From a bacterium (GTDB lineage Bacteria > Gemmatimonadota > Glassbacteria > GWA2-58-10), in contig JAJFUG010000159.1 in NCBI GenBank assembly GCA_021372515.1, positions 1 through 22,456 of the forward strand: a DNA stretch of 22,456 bases, in the 5' to 3' direction. Positions 15,229 through 22,456 of the stretch are shown piece after piece; the first letter of the stretch is position 1, and the number at the start of each line of letters is the position of its first letter. A program made the translations under genes and the position numbers. The notes below the pieces were generated by a model. The model searched no databases. It worked only from the letters and a program-made list of their open reading frames with translations, and was not told the origin of the DNA.

Positions 15229-16484
15229 CCGGACGCCGTCTGTATATACCGGAAATGAGTTTCGGCGGAGCGGTGGCCTTTGCCGCCGCGTTCCGCAGCG
15301 TGGGGATCGACGCCGTGGTCAGCCCGGCCTCGGACCACCACACCCTGGAGCTGGGCGGCAAGCACACCTCGGGCGAGGAATGCCTGCCCGCGCGGGTGAC
15401 TTTGGGCAATTTCCTCAAAGTGACAGAGATGCCCGGTTTCCAGCCGGAGAAAGTCGCCTTCTTCATGCCCACGGCCGAGGGGCCCTGCCGTTTCGGCCAG
15501 TACGCACCTTACATCCGCAAGGTGATGCGGGATGTGGGCCTGGAGGACGTGCTGGTGTTCAGCCCCTCCAGCCGGGATGGCTACGAGGGCATGGGCGACC
15601 AGGTGAACGTGCTGATGCGCAACGCCCTGCGCGGCCTGATCTGCGCCGACATCCTGCGCAAGCTCCTGCACAAGACCCGCCCCTACGAGACCTCGCCCGG
15701 TGACACGGATGCCGAGCACCTGCGCGGCCTCCAGGCCGTGGAAAAGGTGATGGAGGTCCCGCATGTCGACAACAAGACCCGCATGCGCCGGCTGGTCGAG
15801 GTGCTGACCGAGACCCGCAACCGTTTCCGCAGCATCCCGGCGCGCTACACCCGCAAGCGTCCGCTGATCGGCGTGGTGGGCGAGATTTTCTGCCGTCTGA
15901 CCGAGTTCACCAACAGCGACCTGATCCGAAAAGTTGAGGAGCACGGCGGCGAGTGCACCCTGGCCCACATTGTCGAGTGGCTCTGGTACACGAACCTGGA
16001 GCAGCAGAAACGTCTGCGCCACCAGGGCAAGAGATTCTCGGTGGACATGCTGGCGGCCAAGATCAAGAACCGCATCCAGCAGAGCGACGAGCACCACCTG
16101 TACGCGCCGTTCAAGGAGGACTTTGTCGGCTACGAGGAGCCGCCGATCACCGTGATCCAGGACTACAGCCTGCCCTACCTTCCCTATACCGGGGCCCTGG
16201 GCGAGATGGCCCTGAGCGCAGGCAAGACCGTGTTCCACTGGAGCGAGGGTTGCGACGGGGTGATCGACATCTCGCCGTTCACCTGCATGAACGGGATCGT
16301 GGTCGAGGCGGTCTATCCCACGATCAGCCGCGACCATGATAACATCCCGATCCGCAATTTCTATTTCGACGGGACCCAGAGCGACCTGGACCGGGACGTG
16401 GGCATTTTCATGGAGCTGGCCCGCACCTACCGGGCGCGCAAGAATAAGCCGCGCACCTGGCCGTCCTATTTCCCGGCGGATTGA
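15180..16484 (+). CDS. 2-hydroxyacyl-CoA dehydratase-like protein, C-terminal part of the activase system
   Basis: The 434-residue protein resembles the 2-hydroxyglutaryl-CoA dehydratase D-component-type region that ends large fused activase-related proteins. Visible pieces include LGGKHTSGEECLPARVTLGNF, FMPTAEGPCRFGQY, IGVVGEIFCRLTEFTN and SEGCDGVIDISPFTCMNG; cysteines in EECLP, GPCRF and the last two pieces could bind an Fe-S cluster. The start is ATG at 15180, with AAAGGAG (15163-15169) 10 bases upstream; it lies inside the end of the previous gene in another frame. Together the two chains total 1466 residues, close to single-chain relatives as I recall them. A REPIN hairpin with T8 follows the stop by 30 bases. 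Confidence 0.85.
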   Translation: MGNDPGGNGGRPKQSITGRRLYIPEMSFGGAVAFAAAFRSVGIDAVVSPASDHHTLELGGKHTSGEECLPARVTLGNFLKVTEMPGFQPEKVAFFMPTAEGPCRFGQYAPYIRKVMRDVGLEDVLVFSPSSRDGYEGMGDQVNVLMRNALRGLICADILRKLLHKTRPYETSPGDTDAEHLRGLQAVEKVMEVPHVDNKTRMRRLVEVLTETRNRFRSIPARYTRKRPLIGVVGEIFCRLTEFTNSDLIRKVEEHGGECTLAHIVEWLWYTNLEQQKRLRHQGKRFSVDMLAAKIKNRIQQSDEHHLYAPFKEDFVGYEEPPITVIQDYSLPYLPYTGALGEMALSAGKTVFHWSEGCDGVIDISPFTCMNGIVVEAVYPTISRDHDNIPIRNFYFDGTQSDLDRDVGIFMELARTYRARKNKPRTWPSYFPAD

Positions 16485-16510
16485 GATAACGCGGACATGA
16501 CACGAAGCTT

Positions 16511-16572
16511 GTAGGGGCAGGCCCCTGTGCCTGCCCTTTTTTTTCCGGGCGGCCACAGGGGGCCGCCCCTGC
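16511..16572. repeat. REPIN copy A (two inverted REPs) next to the RAYT gene
   Basis: Left REP: GTAG then stem GGGCAGGC-CCCTGT-GCCTGCCC (16511-16536). Right REP, inverted: GGGCGGCC-ACAGGG-GGCCGCCC then CTGC (16547-16572). Loops CCCTGT and ACAGGG are reverse complements, so this is one REP family in inverted pairing. The GTRG-type head at the stem foot is typical of REPs recognised by RAYTs; the right head has decayed to GCAG. The spacer includes T8. It lies 9 bases beyond the RAYT stop. Confidence 0.9.
16515..16544 (+). terminator. REP hairpin plus T8: probable terminator of the activase operon
   Basis: The 8-bp all-GC/AT-matched stem GGGCAGGC / GCCTGCCC with a 6-base loop is followed at once by eight T residues, 30 bases after the stop at 16484. 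This satisfies intrinsic-terminator geometry on the plus strand. The internal REPIN copy B lacks the T8. Confidence 0.75.
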
Positions 16573-16581
16573 AAGTGAAGG

Positions 16582-17160
16582 TTAAGGAGCGCCGATTCTC
16601 TCCTGGTTTTCCCGGTCCAGTTCCCAGCGCAGCGGGTTGTTCAGGATGTAATCGCGGATACGGTCCATCCGGTCCGTGCGCCGGACCACGTGCTCGTAGT
16701 AACCGCGTTGCCACAACCGCCGCTCGAACGGTGGCCATTGAGCTTGTTTGACACCGTCAGCATATCGTTTGGTGGTCATCGTTTTGAAACGGTGCACCAC
16801 ATCAGGTAGAGACAATCTTGTAGGGGCAGGCCCCTGTGCCTGCCCTGTATTATCCGGGCGGCCACAGGGGGCCGCCCCTACGGTATTGTCGGTCAATAAA
16901 ATGATTCCGTGAATATGGTTCGGCATCACCACGAAAGCATCAGTTTCGACGCCTGGGTAATGGCCCGGAATTTCATCCCAGACCTTTTGAACCATATATC
17001 CCGCTTCGTTCAAATCAATCCGGCCGTCCGTGATCTCACCAAAGAGGTATCGATTCCCCTGCGTGCACACTGTCACGAAATACGCGCCCGGAGCGGAGTA
17101 ATCATACTCCCGCAGGCGGAGCGGACAGCGGGGATCGGGAGGTCGCCGTCGCTCATTCAC
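16582..17160 (-). CDS. REP-associated tyrosine transposase (RAYT, Y1_Tnp/HUH family)
   Basis: The 192-residue enzyme has the IS200-like Y1 transposase signatures: N-terminal LREYDYSAPGAYFVTVCTQ, the metal-binding HUH motif MPNHIHGII (His82, His84), and the catalytic tyrosine region WQRGYYEHVVR (Tyr154/155) followed by IRDYILNNP. RAYTs nick single-stranded DNA at REP hairpins. GTG at 17160 is the start chosen: it precedes the conserved region by 15-20 residues as in relatives, and it overlaps the stop of the upstream secreted-protein gene in a GTGA, so translation may be coupled. A longer frame to 17502 only shadows that gene. Residues 94-114 are encoded by a complete REPIN (copy B). All motifs are intact, so it is probably functional. 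Confidence 0.9.
   Translation of the reverse strand: MNERRRPPDPRCPLRLREYDYSAPGAYFVTVCTQGNRYLFGEITDGRIDLNEAGYMVQKVWDEIPGHYPGVETDAFVVMPNHIHGIILLTDNTVGAAPCGRPDNTGQAQGPAPTRLSLPDVVHRFKTMTTKRYADGVKQAQWPPFERRLWQRGYYEHVVRRTDRMDRIRDYILNNPLRWELDRENQERIGAP
16820..16881. repeat. REPIN copy B inside the RAYT coding sequence
   Basis: It has the same two-hairpin structure as copy A: GTAG + GGGCAGGC-CCCTGT-GCCTGCCC (16820-16845), linker TGTATTATCC, then GGGCGGCC-ACAGGG-GGCCGCCC + CTAC (16856-16881). Both GTAG heads are intact. It is read in frame by the RAYT as residues 94-114 (VGAAPCGRP ... GPAPT), between the HUH motif and the catalytic tyrosine. Confidence 0.92.
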
Positions 17161-18449
17161 TTCAACAGCACCATCTTGCGGGTGAAACTGAAATCCCCGG
17201 CTGTTATCCGGTAGAAATAGACTCCGCTGGAGAGCTTCTCCCCGCCTCGTCCGCGGCCGTCCCAGTTCACCGTGTACTGCCCCGGAGCGACCACCCGGTC
17301 CACCAGGGTCGCCACCACCTGCCCGCGGATGTTGAACACCAGCAGATGAACCGGCAGCGGGGCCTCGCCGCCCACGCTGTAGCTGATCGTGGTGGAGGGG
17401 TTGAACGGGTTGGGGACATTCGCCCCCAGGCTGAACGCCCGCGGAAGCGCCGCGCCGGGAGCGCCGGACTCGGGCTCCAGCGGCAGGGCTGAGGGATTCC
17501 ACTCGATAGAGATTTGTAGCAGTGAAGCACCGCTGTCCGGGTTCGCGATAAGCAAATCCACGACGGTGTCGGCCAGGCTCTGGTCGAGCCGCAACACCAA
17601 CTGGGCCAGGGTGTCGGGGAACAACTCGGTGGAAACGAGGCTCAAGCCGGGTGTGGAGAACTCGAAGCGGCAGCCGGGCCAGAAATCGAATCCATGGAAA
17701 GTCAAGGTATCGAGGCTTTTCTGCGGCCCGAAAAAGAGGCTGTCGTCATCAATGGGATAAGGTATGGGGATACTGGGCCGCACATACAGAAAAACGCTGT
17801 CCTGGGCTGTGCCCCCGGTTTCAAATACCACGCGGCGCACACCCAGGGACGCGCCCGCCTCGACAGTCACTCCCAGCCAGATTTGAGACTGGTCGGTGGA
17901 TACTTTCCCGACTGTCACCCCAGCCTCGGGTACGATTCTCACCTCGGCATCCTGCAGCTCCGCTACCCGGCTTCCGGTGACTCGCAGGCGATGCTCGTGC
18001 AGACTGCGGCTTACCTCCCAGCCCTGCCCGTCCGCCAAGTACAGGTCTGAGGCGACGGGGTGATATTTATATTCAATGATAACAGTCACATTATTGACAC
18101 CGAAGGATTGGTATTCTAACCACAGATCGGTCATGCCTACTATGAACAAAGGTGTCAATCGGAACCACACCCGACACTCCTGCCCGGGAGCCAGACGCAC
18201 CGTATCCTGACTGACCGAGGCTTTGATAAAAATATAAGCCCATTCCAGATCCCTTTTTAGCAGCACCACGCTGTCGGTCCCGGCGTTGGTGAGAGTGAAA
18301 GCGAGCGAATCGGTTTGGCCGACAGGTATCTCGCCGAAATCGAGCGTATCGGGTGAGACATCCACCCGCGTCCGCGCCGACGCGCCGGCTGCGGTCATCA
18401 CCAGCGCCGTCAAGATGAGCATAGTAACCGTGCGCAGATGCCAGTTCAT
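17157..18449 (-). CDS. Secreted protein with FlgD-like/type IX-style C-terminal domain, array member 4
   Basis: This 430-residue protein is the last of four tandem paralogues. The signal peptide is MNWHLRT plus a hydrophobic stretch to ASA near residue 25. Residues about 28-130 resemble a choice-of-anchor-D / HYDIN-like Ig domain (VSPDTLDFGEIPVGQTDSLAF). About 240-320 resemble an IPT/TIG-like Ig domain (LTFHGFDFWPGCRFEF). The C-terminal 85 residues start PNPFNPSTTISYSV and end FSFTRKMVLLK, the FlgD_ig/T9SS-type sorting domain of FCB bacteria. It is probably exported and surface-attached or released; its ligand is unknown. Its TGA overlaps the RAYT GTG. The body matches member 3, but the signal peptide differs from members 2 and 3. 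Upstream, GGGGGA serves the ATG. Confidence 0.85.
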   Translation of the reverse strand: MNWHLRTVTMLILTALVMTAAGASARTRVDVSPDTLDFGEIPVGQTDSLAFTLTNAGTDSVVLLKRDLEWAYIFIKASVSQDTVRLAPGQECRVWFRLTPLFIVGMTDLWLEYQSFGVNNVTVIIEYKYHPVASDLYLADGQGWEVSRSLHEHRLRVTGSRVAELQDAEVRIVPEAGVTVGKVSTDQSQIWLGVTVEAGASLGVRRVVFETGGTAQDSVFLYVRPSIPIPYPIDDDSLFFGPQKSLDTLTFHGFDFWPGCRFEFSTPGLSLVSTELFPDTLAQLVLRLDQSLADTVVDLLIANPDSGASLLQISIEWNPSALPLEPESGAPGAALPRAFSLGANVPNPFNPSTTISYSVGGEAPLPVHLLVFNIRGQVVATLVDRVVAPGQYTVNWDGRGRGGEKLSSGVYFYRITAGDFSFTRKMVLLK

Positions 18450-18472
18450 GTCGTCCCCCTTGTAAGACGTTT

Positions 18473-19744
18473 TTACTTCAACAGCACCATCTTTCGGGTG
18501 AAACTGAAATCCCCGGCTGTTATCCGGTAGAAATAGACTCCGCTGGAGAGCTTCTCCCCGCCTCGTCCGCGGCCGTCCCAGTTCACCGTATACTGCCCCG
18601 GAGCGACCACCCGATCCACCAGGGTCGCCACAGTCTGTCCGCGCAGGTTGAACACGCTCAGGTGCACCGTCACCGGGGCCTCTCCGCCCACGCTGTAGGC
18701 TATGGTTGTCGAGGGATTGAACGGGTTGGGGACATTCGCCCCCAGGCTGAACGCCCGCGGAAGCGCCGCGCCGGGAGCGCCGGACTCGGGCTCCAGCGGG
18801 AGAGCATCGGCGTTCCAGCGGATAAAGATTTGAGAATACATCGCGCCGCTGTCCGGGTTCTCGACATGCATGCCCGAGACAGTGTCGGTTACGCTCTGAT
18901 CGAGACGCAGCACCAGGCGGGCCAGGCTGTCCGGGAGCAGCTCGGTGGAAACGAGGCTCAGTTCGGGCAAAGAGAATTCAAACCGGCAGCCGGGCCACAG
19001 GTCACGCCCCCGCACGGTCAGGGTGTCGAGGCTTTTCTGCGGACCGAACAACAGGCTGTCCTTGCTCGGAAAATAATCGGGGTCGCTCCTTCTCACTTCC
19101 ACCAAGAGGCTGTCCAGGACCACGCCGCCGGATTCGAACAGCATCCAGCGCACACCCAGGGCCGCTTCCGGTGCGACAGTTATGCCCAGGGCCATCTCGG
19201 ACTGGTCGGCCGAGATTTTCCGCAGGGTCAAGTCGTCCGGGGGAGTGATTCTCACCTCGGTGTTCTGCAGGTCAGCCACCCGGCTCCCGAGCACCCGGAC
19301 AAGCCGCTCGCGAAGGCTGCGGAACAGAAGCCATGAACAGCCCAGGTCGCCGCCTACCGCACGATAATAAGACATGATGGTCAGCGCCGGATAGTTGGCA
19401 CCCAGATATTGATAACTCAGCCGAAAGCCTGCCACGCTCATCTTGACATATGGAAACAGACGGAGCCGAACTTGGCGTGCCTCTCCGGGAGCGAGCCGCA
19501 CCGTATCCAGGCTGACCGAGGTCGTGTAATAGGGCAGGTCCAGTCCGGAGTTCATTTTCACCAGGACCACGCTGTCGGTCCCGGTGTTGGTGAGAGTGAA
19601 ACTCAAGAAATATGCCTTTCTCACCTGTATCTCGCCGAAATCGAGCGAGTCGGGCGAGAATGTCACCTCCGCCGCGGCGGGCGTGACTGCCAGAAACAGC
19701 GCCGCCAGTATCAGCGCAGCAAAAGCATGTACGTGTCTTTTCAT
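18473..19744 (-). CDS. Secreted protein with FlgD-like/type IX-style C-terminal domain, array member 3
   Basis: This 423-residue paralogue has the signal peptide MKRHVHAFAALILAALFLAVTP..AAA, almost the same as member 2, although its body is of the member 4 type (FGPQKSLDTLTVRGRDLWPGCRFEF). Domains in order: N-terminal choice-of-anchor-D-like Ig (about 28-130), a divergent middle with the shared VLGSRVADLQNTEVRI segment, an IPT-like Ig (about 235-315), and the C-terminal PNPFNPSTTIAYSV ... KMVLLK domain. The last 145 bases differ from member 4 at only about three positions, mostly silent. GAGGATT precedes the ATG; 23 bases separate its stop from member 4. No enzymatic motif is visible; a structural or adhesive role is inferred. 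Confidence 0.85.
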   Translation of the reverse strand: MKRHVHAFAALILAALFLAVTPAAAEVTFSPDSLDFGEIQVRKAYFLSFTLTNTGTDSVVLVKMNSGLDLPYYTTSVSLDTVRLAPGEARQVRLRLFPYVKMSVAGFRLSYQYLGANYPALTIMSYYRAVGGDLGCSWLLFRSLRERLVRVLGSRVADLQNTEVRITPPDDLTLRKISADQSEMALGITVAPEAALGVRWMLFESGGVVLDSLLVEVRRSDPDYFPSKDSLLFGPQKSLDTLTVRGRDLWPGCRFEFSLPELSLVSTELLPDSLARLVLRLDQSVTDTVSGMHVENPDSGAMYSQIFIRWNADALPLEPESGAPGAALPRAFSLGANVPNPFNPSTTIAYSVGGEAPVTVHLSVFNLRGQTVATLVDRVVAPGQYTVNWDGRGRGGEKLSSGVYFYRITAGDFSFTRKMVLLK

Positions 19745-19768
19745 GGAATCCTCTTTGTCAGACCGGCC

Positions 19769-21055
19769 TCACTTCAACAGCACCATTTTACGGGTAAGGC
19801 TGAAATCTCCGGCGGTCAGACGGTAGAAATACACCCCGCTGGGAAGCTGTTCCCCGCCCCGTCCGCGGCCATCCCAATTCACCGTATACTGCCCCGGCGC
19901 GACCACCCGGTCCACCAGGACCGCCACTACCTGCCCGCGCTGGTTGAACACGCTCTGGTGCACCGTCACCGGGGCCTCGCCGCCCACGCTGTAGGTTATG
20001 GAGGTGGAGGGGTTGAACGGGTTGGGTACATTCGCCCCCAGGCTGAACGCGCGGGGCAGGGCCGCGCCTGGAGCGCCGGACTCGGGGGCGAGAGGGAGGG
20101 CATCGGCATTCACGAATATCGTCCTGCCGAACATGCTGATGAGACTGTCCGGTCTCTCAATGGCGAACATCACAAATCCGGAGATTATACCCGGCTGAGC
20201 CTGGACCACCAGACGGGCCGTTGTATCGGGGAAAAAGTCAGTTGAGACAATTCTCAGGTTGGAGGACGGGAAAACATAAATGAGGTCGGAAAACAGGTTC
20301 CAGCCTCGAACGAAGAGTGTGTCCTGTTGTTTCCCAGGGCTGAAAATCAGAGTGTCCGCGGGAATGGAAAAAAGGATGGGAAAGCTTGTAATCACCTGGC
20401 AATAAAGGCTGTCCAGGGTGTTGCTTCCATCCGTGAACCGCAGCTCGTAGAAACCCTCCGGCATCTCCAGAGGCGCCAGAATCCCCAGAACAATCGAATC
20501 CTCATCCATGTATTCTTTCCGCACTACAAGGCCACTATCCGGCTCCACACGCAGTTGAGCGTTCTGCAGAGCCGCCACTCCGCTGCCCACGATCTTGTAG
20601 CGCTGCTCGTGCAGACATCGCTTTATTGACCACGAGGGCTTGAACTCCAAGCCGGCTGGAATCGCCCGATATGCGAATATCGGCCCCCAAAAATCGACTG
20701 AAGCGTACTCCACTCCATCGATAGAGAAACCGAAAAAAACTCTCGTCACCACTGAACCGGGAACCGAAGGATTGATTCCCAGACTCACCTCAATACTGTC
20801 TCCGGGAGCTAACCGAACGTTGTTTGGAGAGTAGATGTAATTTGCGAAATCGATGTGACTGTACAGAAGCTGTTCAATCAGGCTGTCCGCACCCGTATTC
20901 TTAATCCAGAAAGAGCGCGTGACAGTGCCTCCCACCGGTATGTTGCCGAAATCGAGCGAGTCGGGCCAGAATGTCACCTCCGCCGCGGCCGGTGTGACTG
21001 CCAGAACAAACGCCGCCAGGATAAGCGCCGCAAAAGTGTGTACGTGGCTTTTCAT
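19769..21055 (-). CDS. Secreted protein with FlgD-like/type IX-style C-terminal domain, array member 2
   Basis: This 428-residue paralogue has the signal peptide MKSHVHTFAALILAAFVLAVTPAAA, nearly that of member 3, but its body belongs with member 1 (FGNIPVGGTVTRSFWIKNTGADSLIEQ near the N terminus, LRFTDGSNTLDSL in the middle). The IPT-like part reads LFVRGWNLFSDLIYVF. The C-terminal domain runs from PNPFNPSTSITYSV to FSLTRKMVLLK and carries VHQSVFNQRGQ where others have VHLSVFNLRGQ. GGGGATT precedes the ATG. The 24-base spacer after it is nearly identical to the one before it, consistent with duplication of gene plus spacer. Confidence 0.85.
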   Translation of the reverse strand: MKSHVHTFAALILAAFVLAVTPAAAEVTFWPDSLDFGNIPVGGTVTRSFWIKNTGADSLIEQLLYSHIDFANYIYSPNNVRLAPGDSIEVSLGINPSVPGSVVTRVFFGFSIDGVEYASVDFWGPIFAYRAIPAGLEFKPSWSIKRCLHEQRYKIVGSGVAALQNAQLRVEPDSGLVVRKEYMDEDSIVLGILAPLEMPEGFYELRFTDGSNTLDSLYCQVITSFPILFSIPADTLIFSPGKQQDTLFVRGWNLFSDLIYVFPSSNLRIVSTDFFPDTTARLVVQAQPGIISGFVMFAIERPDSLISMFGRTIFVNADALPLAPESGAPGAALPRAFSLGANVPNPFNPSTSITYSVGGEAPVTVHQSVFNQRGQVVAVLVDRVVAPGQYTVNWDGRGRGGEQLPSGVYFYRLTAGDFSLTRKMVLLK

Positions 21056-21079
21056 GGAATCCCCTTTGTCAGACCCGCC

Positions 21080-22384
21080 TCACTTCAACAGCACCATTTT
21101 ACGGGTAAGGTTGAAATCTCCTGCGGTCAGACGGTAGAAATACACGCCGCTGGAAAGCTGTTCCCCGCCCCGTCCGCGGCCATCCCAATTCACCGTATAC
21201 TGCCCCGGCGCGATTACCCGGTCCACCAGGACCGCCACTACCTGCCCGCGCAGGTTGAACACGCTCAGGTGCACCGTCACCGGGGCCTCTCCGCCCACGC
21301 TGTAGGTTATGGAGGTGGAGGGGTTGAACGGGTTGGGTACATTCGCCCCCAGGCTGAACGCCCGCGGCAGGGCCGCGCCGGGAGCGCCGGACTCTGGCGC
21401 CAGCGGGAGGGCGTCGGCTGAAATGTGTATGAGAGTTCTGTATCGCATATAGGTATTGTCCGGATTGCTCACCCTGAGAGTGTCGGTATATGCAGTTGGA
21501 CGGCGTTCCAGGCGCACGGCAAGGCGGACAAGAGTGTCGGCTGACAAATCGGCCGATAGAACAGTCAAAAAAGACGACGCAAACTGGAAAGTGCAGCCGG
21601 GCCAGAGATCCAGCCCACGCAATACCAGTGTATCGATATCGCTCTGAGAGCTGAAACGGAGACTGTCAGAGGAAGGGTAGACTCTTGGCCAGCTCTCAAT
21701 TACTTGAAAATGAAGGCTATCCAGGGTGCTGGCTCCATCTGTAAACAGAAGCTTGTAGACTTTTGAGGGAGTAGTCGGCCCGGCCTCCACTCCAATCAGG
21801 AACGAATCCTGGTCGGCATAGAGCTTGTTCAGCGCGATGCTGTCGGGGATGACACTGAGCCCGGCATTCCGCAGAGCCGCCGCCCGGCTGCCGGTAACCA
21901 CGAACTGCTGTGGATATAGACTGCGACGGAATTGCCACGGCCGCCAATCCAGACCGGATGTAACTGATCGGTAAGTGATTATCGGTCCGATGAAATCGAG
22001 CGAAGTGTATTCGATGCCATTTTTGATCTCGCTGAGCAAGATTCGAGAATAAACCTCTTCTACATTCACCAGGGGCATGATCCCCAATGTCACCTCGACA
22101 CTGTCTCCGGCAGCCAACCGAATACTTGATTGCGACAAAGTGTACCGCACCACATCTATCCTGTTACTGGTGATTTCCTTTATCAGGCTGTCCGTGCCGG
22201 TGTTTTTCACCCAGAATGTCCGCGTGACTGTCGCACCGGTAGGTATATCTCCAAAATCGAGCGAGTCGGGCCAGAACTGCGCACTCACCGCGGCGCGGGA
22301 ACTGCCGGCCAGGCTCAGGCAGAACAGCAGGGCCAGCCCCAGGGTGCGGGCCAGACAGAAAAAGGCAGCAATATCCCTTTTCAT
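21080..22384 (-). CDS. Secreted protein with FlgD-like/type IX-style C-terminal domain, array member 1
   Basis: This 434-residue protein is the first of the array in transcription order. The signal peptide has a longer hydrophobic region (MKRDIAAFFCLARTLGLALLFCLSLAG, cut near residue 31). It is followed by the choice-of-anchor-D-like domain (FWPDSLDFGDIPTGATVTRTFWVKN). The body is of the member 2 type (LLFTDGASTLDSLHF), but the IPT-like part reads LVLRGLDLWPGCTFQF, closer to members 3 and 4. The C-terminal domain is nearly the same as member 2. GGAGG lies 6 bases before the ATG. Only 72 bases upstream are visible (22385-22456); no convincing promoter can be called there. Confidence 0.85.
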   Translation of the reverse strand: MKRDIAAFFCLARTLGLALLFCLSLAGSSRAAVSAQFWPDSLDFGDIPTGATVTRTFWVKNTGTDSLIKEITSNRIDVVRYTLSQSSIRLAAGDSVEVTLGIMPLVNVEEVYSRILLSEIKNGIEYTSLDFIGPIITYRSVTSGLDWRPWQFRRSLYPQQFVVTGSRAAALRNAGLSVIPDSIALNKLYADQDSFLIGVEAGPTTPSKVYKLLFTDGASTLDSLHFQVIESWPRVYPSSDSLRFSSQSDIDTLVLRGLDLWPGCTFQFASSFLTVLSADLSADTLVRLAVRLERRPTAYTDTLRVSNPDNTYMRYRTLIHISADALPLAPESGAPGAALPRAFSLGANVPNPFNPSTSITYSVGGEAPVTVHLSVFNLRGQVVAVLVDRVIAPGQYTVNWDGRGRGGEQLSSGVYFYRLTAGDFNLTRKMVLLK

Positions 22385-22456
22385 TCAAATCCTCCATTGT
22401 TTGATCTTTTATGCCAGGCAAGATTTGTTACCGGACCAGACACACTGGAACAGCTA

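Larger units (their letters stand above)
17157..22384 (-). repeat. Four-member tandem gene array
   Basis: Four paralogous genes of 423-434 codons lie head-to-tail with 23-24 base spacers. The 3' portion (from the PNPFNPST domain to the stop) is nearly identical in DNA across all copies, and two spacers match at all but two positions. It looks like a product of tandem duplication with continued homogenisation. Confidence 0.85.

Noticed and set aside
17161-17502. An N-terminal extension of the RAYT to 17502
   Set aside because: The extra 114 residues are an out-of-frame shadow of the secreted-protein gene and are not like any Y1 transposase N terminus; GTG at 17160 fits the family.
17157-22384. 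A full type IX secretion locus
   Set aside because: Only cargo-like proteins with the C-terminal domain are present; no Por/Spr/Gld machinery genes lie in the window.

Overview
The window looks like a chromosomal piece of a GC-rich bacterium of the FCB superphylum, probably one of its little-cultured lineages. The best marker is four secreted proteins ending in a PNPFNPST ... SGVYFYR ... KMVLLK domain, the FlgD-like / type IX-style C-terminal domain typical of such phyla. The exact phylum cannot be fixed from the sequence. No rRNA, tRNA or CRISPR array was seen.

Layout. (1) 1-1356: an AT-rich gene for a zinc-ribbon plus PD-(D/E)XK-like protein, then a DUF559 nuclease-like gene bracketed by C5/G5 palindromic direct repeats; both genes stop exactly where a repeat copy starts. 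(2) 1412-7821: scattered chromosomal genes: an exported TudS-like desulfidase, a convergent large secreted protein of unknown function sharing its terminator, a tandem-ACT regulator (GcvR-like) divergent from an M48 Ste24-like protease, and a D-2-hydroxyacid dehydrogenase. (3) 7980-11984: a small two-helix membrane protein with an S-adenosylmethionine hydrolase, then a Tes/MJ0619-type radical SAM protein with a DHH-family nanoRNase/pAp phosphatase. (4) 12130-16484: a two-gene (R)-2-hydroxyacyl-CoA dehydratase activase-type system, split with a 49-base overlap. (5) 16511-17160: a REP-associated tyrosine transposase (RAYT) with two copies of its probable REPIN, one inside its own coding sequence and one just after its stop. 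(6) 17157-22384: four tandem secreted paralogues on the minus strand, separated by 23-24 bases and apparently one operon.

How it fits together. Most central genes are housekeeping or metabolic: radical SAM chemistry, SAM turnover, RNA turnover, and electron activation of acyl-CoA dehydratases or related double-cubane proteins. The unusual part is at the edges. Two unrelated small nuclease-fold genes are each physically tied to their own palindromic repeats. At the right end, a REPIN hairpin followed by T8 appears to serve as the terminator of the activase operon, while the RAYT start codon overlaps the stop of the last secreted-protein gene. The secreted-protein array is a mosaic: C-terminal domains nearly identical in DNA, bodies in two subtypes, and a signal-peptide/spacer module shared across the subtypes.
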